Assembly: GCF_002288925.2 (NCBI RefSeq)
Contig: NW_022098001.1
Location: forward strand, 13,643,260-13,707,259
Source: Delphinapterus leucas
Taxonomy: Eukaryota; Chordata; Mammalia; Artiodactyla; Monodontidae
Reading direction: 5' to 3'
DNA: 64,000 nt
A model generated the notes under the pieces. That model had not been told where the DNA came from. It saw nothing but the letters and a program-made list of their open reading frames with translations, and searched no databases. How positions within the stretch are numbered: the first letter of the stretch is position 1; every line of letters begins with the position of its first letter. A program made the position numbers and the translations under genes. Shown here in pieces: positions 13,621-23,258 of the stretch.

Positions 13621-15794
13621 TTTTTTTTTTTTACATCTTTATTGGAGTATAATTGCTTTACAATGGTGTGTTAGTTTCTGCTTTATAACAAAGTGAATCA
13701 GTTATACATATACATATGTTCCCATATCTCTTGCCTCTTGTGTCTCCCTCCCTCCGACCCTCCCTATCCCACCCCTCTAGGTGGTCACAAAGCACTGAGC
13801 TGATCTCCCTGTGCTATGCGGCTGCTTCCCACTAGCTATCTATTTTACATTTGGTAGTGTATATATGTCCATGTCACTCTCTCACTTTGCCACAGCTTCC
13901 CCTTCCCCTTCCCCATATCCTCAAGTCCATTCTCTAGTAGGTCTGTGTCTTTATTTTTGTCTGTCTTACACCTAGGTTCTTCATGACATTTTTTCCCCCT
14001 AGATTTCATATATATGTGTTAGCATATGGTATTTGTCTTTCTCTTTCTGACGTACTTCACTCTCTATGACAGACTCTAGGTCCATCCACCTCACTACAAA
14101 TAGCTCAATTTCGTTTCTTTTCATGGCTGAGTAATATTCCATTGTATATATGTGCCACATCTTCTTTATCCATTCATCCGATGATGGAGACTTAGGTTGT
14201 TTCCACCTCTGTGCTACTGTAAATAGAGCTGCAATGAACATTTTGGTACATGACTCTTTTTGAATTATGGTTTTCTCAGGGTATATGCCCAGTAGTGGGA
14301 TTGCTGAGTCATATGGTAGTTCTATTTGTAGTTTTTTAAGGAACCACCATACTGTTCTCCATAGTGGCTGTACCAATTCACATTCTCACCAGCAGTGCAA
14401 GAGTGTTCCTTTTCTCCACACCCTCTCCAGCATTTATTGTTTCTAGATTTTTTGGTGATGGCCATTCTGACTGGTGTGAGATGATATATCATTGTAGTTT
14501 TGATTTGCATTTCTCTAATGATTAATGACGTTGAGCGTTCTTTCATGTGTTTGTTGGCAGTCTGTATATCTTCTTTGGAGAAATGTCTATTTAGGTCTTC
14601 TGCCCATTTTAGGATTGGGTTGTTTGGATTTTTGTTATTGAGCTGCATGAGCTGCTTGTAAATTTTGGAGATTAATCCTTTGTCAGTTGCTTCATTTGCA
14701 AATATTTTCTCCCATTCTGAGGGTTGTCTTTTGGTCTTGTTTATGGTTTCCTTTGCTGTGCAAAAGCTTTGAAGTTTCATTAGGTCCCATTTGTTTATTT
14801 TTGTTTTTATTTCCATTTCTCTAGGAGGTGGGCCAAAAAGGATCTTGCTGTGATTTATGTCATAGAGTGTTCTGCCTATGTTTTCCTCTAAGAATTTGAT
14901 AGTTTCTGGCCTTACATTTAGGTCTTTAATCCATTTAGAGCTTATTTTAGTGTATGGTGTTAGGGAGTTATCTAATCTCATACTTTGACGTGTACCTGTC
15001 CAGTTTTCCCAGCACCACTTATTGAAGAGGCTGTCCTTTCTCCACTGTACATTCCTGCATCCTTTATCAAAGATAAGGTGACCATATGTGCGTGGGTTTA
15101 TCTCTGGGCTTTCTATCATGTTCCATTGATCTATATTTCTGCTTTTGTGCCAGTACCATACTGTCTTGATTACTGTAGCTTTGTAGTATAGTCTGAAGTC
15201 AGGGAGCCTGATTCCTCCAGCTCCGTTTTTCATTCTCAAGATTGCTTTGGCTATTCGGGGTCTTTTGTGTTTCCATACAAATTGTGAAATTTTTTGTTCT
15301 TGTTCTGTGAAAAATGCCAGTGGTAGTTTGATAGGGATTGCATTGAATCTGTAGATTGCTTTGGGTAGTAGAGTCATTTTCACCATGTTGATTCTTCCAA
15401 TCCAGGAACTTGGTATATCTCTCCCTCTATTTGTATCATCTTTAATTTCTTTCATCAGTGTCTTATAATTTTCTGCATACAGGTCTTTTGTCTCCTTAGG
15501 TAGGTTTATTCCTAGATATTTTATTCTTTTTGTTGCAGTGGTAAATGGGAGTGTTTTCTTGATTTCACTTTCAGATTTTTCATCATTAGTGTGTAGGAAT
15601 GCAAGAGATTTCTGTGCATTAATTTTGTATCCTGCTACTTTACCAAATTCATTGATTAGCTCTAGTCGTTTTCTGGTAGCATCTTTAGGATTCTCTATGT
15701 CCAAAATATAGCAGAGGGAGGAACACTCCCAAACTGGTTCTATGAGGCCACCATCACCCCGATACCAAAACCAGACAAGGATGTCACAAAGAAA
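13621..15794 (-). mobile_element. Young L1 with 5' inversion and perfect TSD
   Basis: Cetartiodactyl L1 flanked by identical 15-base copies of 'gatgccatggctttt' (13,606-13,620 and 15,795-15,809). From the left it has the poly(A) tail (as T), the 3' UTR and the ORF2 C-terminal half in minus orientation up to about 15,703. The remaining 90 or so bases (about 15,704-15,794) are ORF2 sequence from further upstream, but in plus orientation ('gaggccaccatcaccccgat' reads as the [11 protein letters not shown] block). This is the arrangement made by twin priming during target-primed reverse transcription. Low divergence and an exact TSD indicate a fairly young insertion. Confidence 0.92.
13999..15704 (-). 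pseudogene. L1 ORF2 C-terminal half, frameshifted
   Basis: Minus-strand reading of the L1 above. A 460-codon open stretch (14,322-15,704) starts just after the position of the reverse transcriptase active site: residues D-I-E-N-P-K-D follow the chimeric start. It includes the C-terminal cysteine-rich block ([10 protein letters not shown]). A frame change at about 14,380 moves the end of the protein into a second frame (13,999-14,376), which carries the family's C-terminal block (S-A-M-K-R-N-E-I). Endonuclease and most of the reverse transcriptase are absent, so no function is expected. The first methionine lies at the inversion junction and is not a real start. Confidence 0.88.
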
Positions 15795-15809
15795 GATGCC
15801 ATGGCTTTT

Positions 15810-16270
15810 AAAAAAATGAATAAATTATGGTAGGAAAATCTAACTCTCACCAACGTGACACTTGTTAGGTAATGTATATGCTGGACACAAGTTCTGTGAA
15901 ACATAGAAAAGTAGATGTAAATTCAAGATTCTGGTGGCATCAAGGTTGCTATATGCATGTACATACACGCATACAGCACCTGCACAGAGAATGTTATTCA
16001 GGCAGGAAATTGGGAGCCTAATTTAATTTGTCAGTTTTATTATTTTTTTAAAAAATGATAATATTTACCAAATGTCTTGCATCCATGTTTTTCTTAAAAA
16101 TATAATGAGTTTTCTATGATTATCATCCCTGGTTTTTGAATGGATCTGTGTACTCACTGAAAATCTATAGCTGGAGGTATTAGGAAAGAGGAGGGTATTC
16201 AACAGTAAAGTATAGACACTTGCTGCTTTTCCTAAAAACCTGATTGCAGAATCGTAGATAGTTTGCTATT
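15810..16270. other. No recognised feature
   Basis: AT-rich sequence between the L1 and a SINE. Nothing identifiable. Confidence 0.4.
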
Positions 16271-16286
16271 AAAACCACAGTACATT

Positions 16287-16654
16287 GGGCTTCCCTGGTG
16301 GTGCAGTGGTTTAGAATCCACCTGCCAGTGCAGGGGGCACGGGTTCCAGCCCTGGTCCGGGAAGATCCCACATGCCACGGAGCAACTAAGCCCGTGTGCC
16401 ACAACTACTGAGCCTGTGCTCTAGAGCCCATAAGCCACAATTACTGAGCCCGCGAGCCACACTACTGAAGCCCATGTGCCTAGAGCCCTGTGCTCTGCAA
16501 CAAGAGAAGCCACCGCAATGAGAAGCCTGCGCACCACAATGAAGAGTAGCCCCTGCTCACCAAGAACAGAGAAAGCCCATGCACAGCAACAAAGACCCAA
16601 CACAGACAAAATTAAATAAATAAATAAATAAAATTTGTAAAAAAAAACGAACAT
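16287..16654 (+). mobile_element. CHR-type SINE (older), with TSD
   Basis: tRNA-derived cetartiodactyl SINE. The head is 'gggcttccctggtggtgcag' (A-box region) and the B-box-like segment is 'gggttccagccctggtcc'. The long body is degenerate and iterated ('gccacaactactgagcctg', 'gccacaattactgagcccg'). It ends in an (AAAT)n tail and poly(A). The TSD is 'aaaaccacagtacatt' (16,271-16,286) and 'aaaaccacaatacatt' (16,655-16,670). At 368 bp it is longer than the CHR-2 copies in this window because the 'gccaca..actgagccc' unit is repeated. RNA polymerase III would have transcribed the source copy. Confidence 0.9.
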
Positions 16655-16670
16655 AAAACCACAATACATT

Positions 16671-18201
16671 ATGTTGATGGTCACTTCTGGGTTTGAAGCT
16701 TCCATTGTCCATGAATTAAATGGAAAAAGTTTGTTCTTTTTATTTTTGCAATTCACTACTCAGGAGCTGTATTCAAAAATAAATAGCTCTAGGCAACTAT
16801 AGGAAGAAAACTTCCAGTTTAACTGATACGAAACCCATTTGCTAAATATGGGGGTAAATTAAGTTTTTAAATTATACAATGTAAAAATAAATAGCTCTTA
16901 CAATGGCAAGAAATAGAAAAATGCATACTCTGAATCTCCACCTATTAGCGATATTTTTGCCAGAGCTCTCAATTTCTCTAGGATTAAATAATATGTTAAA
17001 CATGATTTGGTCTTTTTTTAAGTTTATATTTACTATAAATCAATTATCTTGAATTTGATCTCAAATTTAAATTTTCTTCAAATAAACGTATACAGCATCG
17101 AGTAGTATAGATATAAAAAAAAAAACAACTTTCCTCACTTACTCTACTCAGAGTATGCCAATCATGAAATCAAGATTCTGTTTCATTTTTAAAATAAACC
17201 AAAACTTTTTATAAAATGTTTCTTTCCAAAAATTCATGTACAAATTTTGACCTCACTTTTGTAATTTTCCTTGGCAAAATTTCTGGAATAAATTAATCAA
17301 ATGCAACCCTCCACAGGAAAACGCTTCCAAAAAATAACTTCCTCCACTGAAATGGAATCTACAGAATGACAAGTGACTTCTCCACTTAACAATGTAAAAT
17401 TTAATGCTTATTTGCCAAAATATTCATTTTTATTGATAAAAGGAGACTTTGATTGGCAATTCATTAGATATGTGAAATAATTTATTTCCTGTTATATACC
17501 AAATATTCAGGTACAAATATATCTGAATATCTAGAATAGATGCGTTGGAAAGAGAAGAGCAAATCTGGGGTCATATTTTTATTCAGGATAGTAATCTAAG
17601 AATATTCCTACCTTTTGATAAATTAGGCTTGAGGCCAAAGTGGAATAAAACAGGTAAGGAAATTAAACTTGTTAAATTTTTTGTAGTTGTTGTAATGGGA
17701 AGTAACATCTCATAAACTTGTCTAGGAAGAAAATTCTGACCTCCTGTAATAAAGTCAATATGTGCAGAGAAATGTCATGAGTGTCAAATTAAGGGTTGAT
17801 CTGTCTTCCCTGGAAGAAATACCAGGCCACCTTTGGTCAAGGACTAATTTCATAAATGAGCCTAGCAGGTAGTTACCCAACCTGTATGTTCTGAAAACTC
17901 TAGCAATGCTGCCTTTCTCAAAACATCTTTCCAGTGTCTGTTACTGGTACCTGAAATTCCACCATTAGAAGATTATTATCCTCCTTTCATGTTTTGTCCC
18001 ATGCTAAAATATAAATACTACAGAGAATAATAATATATGAAGCTTATCAGTCATTTCTGTCTTCATGGTGATGAGTTAATTGAAGAGATAAAAAAGTTTG
18101 AAATAATCATCTGTAATGGGAAAGGAAATGCTAGTAAAGGGAGAAGGCCCTGGAAGATTCTGGAAGGCGCTGGGAATTATGGGAGGTCACGGGGAGAGAA
18201 G
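16671..18201. other. No recognised feature
   Basis: About 1.5 kb of AT-rich single-copy-looking sequence. Open frames are short and without motifs. A poly(A) run at about 17,116-17,126 is not clearly part of an element. Confidence 0.4.
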
Positions 18202-18212
18202 GGAAGGCAATT

Positions 18213-18417
18213 TTTTAAAACTTTTTATTTTATATTGGAGTATAGTTGATTAACAATGTTGTGCTGGTTTCAGGTGTACAGCAAAGTGATTCAGCTATAC
18301 ATATACATGAATCTATTCTTTTTCAACTTCTTTTCCCATTTAGGTTATTATATAATATTGACCAGATTTCCCTGTACTATACAGTAGGTCCTTGTCGGTT
18401 ATCAATTCTAAATATAA
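18213..18417 (-). mobile_element. L1 3' stub with TSD (antisense)
   Basis: A 205-bp, severely 5'-truncated L1. Plus strand 'tattggagtatagttgatta' and 'ggtgtacagcaaagtgattc' are the reversed 3' UTR. The TSD 'ggaaggcaatt' is present at 18,202-18,212 and 18,418-18,428. No coding sequence. Confidence 0.9.
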
Positions 18418-18889
18418 GGAAGGCAATTAAGCCAATGGAAGCTTCACAGTTTCTATTTAAATGGAGTTATAATCCTCCTGGGGCATAGCTGCATGGGGTG
18501 AAATGTTGCTGGTTGGGTCAAACTCTGCTTCTAAGAGCTAGGAAGATAACACAAGTAAGGTCTTTTGAAACAGAAAATAAAGTATAAAATAGCTAAGAAA
18601 ACAAACCATTTTTTGATTTGAAAATATGATCCTCAAAGAGTCAGGATCTACAGACATCTGTAACTGCATTTCTTTTCCTGTGTCTACAACATCATTAGAA
18701 GGCAAGAAACCCAACAGCAACCCTTTCAGAGGAGGGTCCAAGGGAACATAACATAAGTATTTCTCTAAGTGTGTTCCATGGAATACTTAAGTGAATAGAT
18801 GCTAGAGTGATGAGTGGGAGGGAGTTCTTTAGATAAGTAAGTTTGAGAAAAGCTTTACACCATAGGTCTCTCTTAAAGGGTTAAAACAT

Positions 18890-19335
18890 GTGTATGGCAG
18901 AGACTATTGCATGTTCATGAAAATCCATCTCCTTGTTCTCCAGATCACATTTCCCAGCATTCATTTGCAGTTAGGTGTGGCCATGTGCTGGGTTCCAGAC
19001 AATGGGATGTGCTTTCTGGGTAGAAGTCATGTGTACTACTCTCTGGATTGGCCCATAAAACCTCCCATGCACCATCTTCCTTGCTCTTTGCTCCTTCCAA
19101 CTGTCTGGAATGGAATAATTCTGGGGTGATCTGAGGACCTCTTCATTGAGGATGATGAAATTGATGGACGGTGAGTGGCTTTATGAATTACCTTTTGGAG
19201 GCAGCCACCTAATCGAGAGCTCTACTGTTGGACCATGTCATGAGCCAGAAATATATCTTATAATGCTAAGCCACTGAGATTTCAGTATTTTTTCCTATTA
19301 CAATGCTTTAGGTATTTATCCTAACTAATAAAATG
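18890..19335 (+). mobile_element. LTR fragment, ERVL/MaLR-like
   Basis: The block 'cagttaggtgtggccatgtg', 'ttggcccataaaacctccca' and 'taagccactgagatttcag', ending in '..tcctaactaataaaatg', matches a common mammalian LTR type. The 'taagccactgagatt..taactaata' part is typical of the LTR 3' end. Family not resolved. No internal retroviral genes are next to it. Confidence 0.5.
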
Positions 19336-20515
19336 CTTTGCATCTTAAACGTTTGAAAGGCATTGCAGTTAAAAAATCATATTTGCTTTTATTAAACCCA
19401 ATATTTTCAACTGATTTAATCACAGTACCTTTACGGTTTTGTTTTGTTTTTACTTTAACAACTATTAGCTAGTAGAACTATTAGTTTTTTTATTGGGGAA
19501 AAACTATGTCTTTCTTTAGGGAAGACTCACTAAGCCTTTCTTCACTCCCTCTAGCCTTCTAGAAGTTTATTCTAGGTAGAAGAGGAGAGGACTAAGAAAC
19601 AAACTATGGCCAGGATTATGGGGGTGTACAGCACCAGGGATTTTAATTATAAACTCACCCACAGAGCCATGTTAGATATTCCAACGCAGAATTAACTAGG
19701 TGAGTGCAGAGAACAGAGGCATATGGTCTCTGAGGAAGCAGCTCGGAGACAGCCTCTCCCACAACTGGGAGCTGGGCCTGGCCCAGGGGAGCTTTGCCTT
19801 CATCCACGAGGACTTTGATGTCAAAGAGACCTTCTTCAATTTCTCCAAGGGGGAAGTGACTGACCCCTTTTGACCCTGTTCTCATCAAGGTGAACATTTT
19901 CCACCTGGACAAGTACAAACAACTCAAGTCAAGGTGCCCATCATGTACTGGGCAGGCAAGTTTGCCTCCACAGTTGATAAGAATTTTCGTTGCCACATCC
20001 TTAAACTGCCTTATTGAGGAACTGCCACCATGCTGGTGGTCCTCATGGAGAAGATGGGTGACCATCTTGCCCTTGAAGACTACCTGACCACAGACCTGGT
20101 GGACACACAGCTCAAAAACATGAAAACCAGAAAAATGGAAGTTTTTTTTCCAAAGTTCAGATTAGATCAGAAGTATGAGGTGCATCTACAGGGACTGAGG
20201 AATATGTAAAACGCAGCATGGAAAGGCAATCAGCACAATCCAGGTGGTGGGGAATAATTTGCAAGAGAAAAATATTCCATTTCTTTGACAAATTAGTTAT
20301 AAGGGAAAAAAGGAAGTGGGAGTGGTCTATATATTGAAAAAGCCTTAAGAAATATATCTGCCATTTGCAATGTGTTGTCTTTATCTAGATCATGATTCAA
20401 ACAAACTATAGTGAAATATGACATTTGTGAGAGAATAATTTAACAGTGGATACTATTAAGTATTCTTAATAATACCTGACAACTGTATTGAATTTATGAT
20501 CATAAAAAGTCTTTA

Positions 20516-20694
20516 GGGACTTCTCTGGTGGCGCAGTGATTAAGATTCTGTGCTCCCAATGCAGGTTCCCGGGTTCGATCCCTGGTCAGGGAACTCCATC
20601 CCGCCTGCAGCAGCTAAGAGTTCGCATACCACAACTAAGGAGCCAGTGAGCTGCAACTAAGGAGCCCGCCTGCCACAACTAAGAGCCAGCGCAA

Positions 20695-20744
<50 letters not shown>

Positions 20745-20747
20745 TTA
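20516..20747 (+). mobile_element. CHR-type SINE inside the serpin pseudogene
   Basis: The head is 'gggacttctctggtggcgca' with a perfect B-box 'ggttcgatccc' (about 20,573). The body is 'gcagcagctaagagttcgca'. Iterated 'actaaggagcc' units follow, then an (AT)n tail and A-rich end. The TSD is 'aaaaagtcttta' (20,504-20,515) and 'aaaaagagtcttta' (ending 20,762). It inserted after the retrocopy arose. Confidence 0.88.
20697..20740 (+). repeat. (AT)22 microsatellite in SINE tail
   Basis: A pure dinucleotide run of about 44 bases. It grew where the SINE 3' tail would be and is probably length-polymorphic. Confidence 0.97.
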
Positions 20748-21073
20748 AAAAAAGAGTCTTTATCTTCTAAAAAAAAGGATGAGGTACATGAACTGCTGAA
20801 GGAGAGGGGAATCAGCAGAATCTTCTCACCCTGGGCTGACCTGAGTGAACTCTCAGTTACTGCGAGAAATATTAAAATAACCAAGGTTTTACAAAGAGCA
20901 ATGATTGAGGTTATTAAGGAACTGAAGCAGTGGTGGGAAACCTGTCAGAAATCACTGCTTATTCCATGCCTCCCATCATCAAAGTGGACCGACCATTTCA
21001 TTTCATGATCTGTGGAGAAACCTCTAGAATGCTGTTATTTCTGGGCAGCGTGGTGAATCCAACTCTCCTGTGA

Positions 21074-21750
21074 CCTATGACATGCATGAGTATTTAGAAC
21101 TATAGCAAATGTTGAATCTGAGGTGTTTGAACCTACACAGGACAGTGGCACTGGGTGTCGAAAAGAGAGAGTGTCCCCCCTTGTCCTCAAATGCTAGTTT
21201 GAGTCGTTCTGAGATAAATCTGAGTATTAAATTCAAACTTATTTTAAGGAGAAAAAATAAAGTAAAAGGAGGGGAAAAAGCGAGAATCATATATAGAATC
21301 TAAGGATTAGTAAGAAGAGACAAGTGTGGTGACAAGGTTCTAATTTTTTTAAATTTTGCCTTACTTTCCTCTTTTCATATAAGGAATCATTATACAGGAA
21401 TAGTAATTACTAGTAATGGCCTTGTTCAGTTATTTTAATAAAAATACCTATTGTGATCTTGTATCTATTAGGACTCTATCAGAATGAGCAACTCAAATGA
21501 AGGGGATTTATTGGTCTCAGAGGCAGGACAAACCTTAGTACTGGTTTGCTCCAACTGCTCTGTGGTGTCCTCAAGGATGGGCCTTTTGGCCTTGCTGTTC
21601 TTCCTCCTGTGAGATAAGCAGCATTTTCAGTTTGCTTTCCATTGTGGTAGCAAGAACTGCAGTGGTTCTAGGGTTTGCATCCATACAACAGAGGAAAACT
21701 TATTTCCCCCAAGAAAACTTCACCCACATTGTGTTGATCTAATGTAGGTC
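21074..21750. other. Unrecognised; possibly retrocopy 3' UTR at the left
   Basis: The first 180 or so bases may be the 3' UTR of the SERPINA10 retrocopy, because an 'aaaaaataaag' signal-like string sits at about 21,252. This is inference only. From 21,460 to 21,690 there is repeat-like sequence that I cannot name. Confidence 0.3.
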
Positions 21751-21763
21751 AACACCCCTTCTT

Positions 21764-22615
21764 TTTTTTTTTTAACATCTTTATTGGAGTATAATTGCTT
21801 TACAATGGTGTGTTACTTTCTGCTTTATAACGAAGTGAATCAGTTATACATATACATATGTCCCCATATCTCTTCCCTCTTGCATCTCCCTCCGTCCCAC
21901 CCTCCCTATCCCACCCCTCTAGGTGGTCACAAAGCACGGAGCTGATCTCCCTGTGCTATGTGGCTGCTTCCCACTAGTTATCTATTTTACGTTTGGTAGT
22001 GTATATATGTCCATGCCACTCTTTCACTTTGTCCCAGCTTACCCTTCCCCCTCCCTGTATCCTCAAGTCCATTCTCTAGTAGGTCTGCGTCTTTATTCTC
22101 GTCTTGCCCCTAGGTTCTTCATGACGTTTTTTTTTTTTTTTAGATTCCATATATATGTGTTAGCATACGGTTTTTATTTTTCTCTTTCTGACTTACTTCA
22201 CTCTGTATGACAGACTCTAGGTCCATCTACCTCACTACAAATAACTCAATTTCGTTTCTTTTTATGGCTGGGTAATATTCCATTGTATATATGTGCCACA
22301 TCTTCTTCATCCATTCATCTGTTGATGGACACTTAGGTTGCTTCCATGTCCTGGCTATTGTAAATAGAGCTGCAATGAACATTTTGGTACATGACTCTTT
22401 TTGAATTATGGTTTCCTCAGGGCATATGCCTAGTAGTGGGATTGCTGAGTCATATGGTAGCTCTATTTTGAGTTTTTTAAGGAACCTCCGTACTGTTCTC
22501 CACAGTGGCTGTATCAATTTACATTCCCACCAACAGTGCAAGAGGGTTCCCTTTTCTCCACACCCTCTCCAGCATTTATTGTTTGTAGATTTTTTGATGA
22601 TGGCCATTCTGACCA
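21764..22615 (-). mobile_element. Young L1 3' end with TSD (antisense)
   Basis: A 5'-truncated 852-bp L1. It has the poly(T) end, then 'tattggagtataattgcttt', the 3' UTR, and the ORF2 C-terminus on the minus strand, open for about 137 codons (22,227-22,640). That frame includes [11 protein letters not shown] and S-T-D-E-W-M-K-K-M-W. A 13-base TSD, 'aacaccccttctt', is at 21,751-21,763 and 22,616-22,628. It is very similar to the L1 at 13.6-15.7 kb. Confidence 0.93.
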
Positions 22616-22884
22616 AACACCCCTTCTTGTACCTGCACAAATTCCAGTGTTTGGGAAAATGCCATATACTGATTGACTTGTGTTTGCGTAACCTGGACCA
22701 GTCACTATGGCAAAAGGGACCATCTGATTAAACTACACAAGTCAGGCCCCTCACTTGTAGCTGGTGGTAGGTTAAATCCTTCCCCACACCATATGGCTGT
22801 CACACAACAGGGGAGAGGTGGAATTATTGATGAAGGGACAATCACAGATCAAATTTTGAATAAATTATATAAGAATAAGAGTTA

Positions 22885-23130
22885 ACACTTACACACCAGA
22901 CACTTACTATATACCAGGCACTATTCTAAATGTTTAAATATAAAATAAAAATATAATTAACTCATTAAATTAGCTAACTCACAGCAACACCATAAAATAG
23001 GCACTATATTAACCTCACTTTACAAATGAGGAAACTGAGGCATAGGTAGATTTTGTTTTGTTTTGTTTTGTTTTGTTTTGCCCAAAATCAAAGCATGTAG
23101 ATAACAGAGCTTGGCTTTGATTCTATACAG
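22885..23130 (-). mobile_element. MIR SINE with internal microsatellite (antisense)
   Basis: Reversed MIR: 'taccaggcactattctaaat', 'tttacaaatgaggaaactga', 'ggcataggtaga', then six TTTTG units, then 'cccaaaatcaaagcatgtag' and 'acagagcttggctttgattc'. The pentanucleotide run interrupts the conserved core between 'gag..gtaga' and 'cccaa'. Confidence 0.8.
23051..23080 (+). repeat. (TTTTG)6 pentanucleotide repeat
   Basis: Six perfect units inside the MIR core. Confidence 0.97.
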
Positions 23131-23137
23131 TCAAGAT

Positions 23138-23258
23138 TAACATATACATATGTAAGTATACACTTAATAATATGTATAAATATATTTATGCTTTTATACA
23201 CACATATATACTTATACACATATTTATACCACATACACACACTCACATATTGGCTAAG
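23138..23258. repeat. AT/AC low-complexity tract
   Basis: Degenerate alternating purine-pyrimidine sequence ('atacatatgtaagtatacac', 'cacacatatatacttataca'). Confidence 0.7.

Larger units (their letters stand above)
19718..21073 (+). pseudogene. SERPINA10P: SERPINA10 (protein Z-dependent protease inhibitor) processed pseudogene, split by a SINE
   Basis: Broken copy of the serpin that inhibits factor Xa with protein Z. Readable blocks in order are L-G-L-A-Q-G-S-F-A-F-I-H-E-D-F-D-V-K (about 19,772-19,825), F-H-L-D-K-Y-K (about 19,898), K-M-G-D-H-L-A-L-E-D-Y-L-T-T-D-L-V (about 20,050), V-F-F-P-K-F near 20,145, E-V-H-E-L-L then I-F-S-P-W-A-D-L-S-E-L (about 20,790-20,850), and G-T-E-A-V-V-G-N-L-S-E-I-T-A-Y-S-M-P-P followed by V-D-R-P-F-H-F-M up to a stop at 21,071-21,073. 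The sequence runs without intron across positions where SERPINA genes have introns (after the 'TTDLV' segment and before the reactive-loop segment), so it is a retrocopy. The N-terminal part is missing. About 60 codons are deleted after F-F-N-F-S-K, there are stops and frameshifts, and a CHR SINE plus about 290 bp of other sequence lies inside. The Tyr-Ser reactive bond is still legible but nothing can be expressed. The symbol is descriptive, not official. Confidence 0.88.

Noticed and set aside
14322..15704. 460-codon open frame on the minus strand as a host gene
   Set aside because: It is the C-terminal part of L1 ORF2 in a young, inverted and truncated L1; the start codon lies at the inversion junction.
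16287..16654. Iterated 'gccacaactactgagcc' units as a CRISPR-like array
   Set aside because: The units are degenerate internal iterations of a SINE body, without spacers, in a mammalian genome.
19655..20065. 136-codon minus-strand frame
   Set aside because: It is the antisense shadow of the SERPINA10 pseudogene, whose plus strand carries the recognisable protein blocks.
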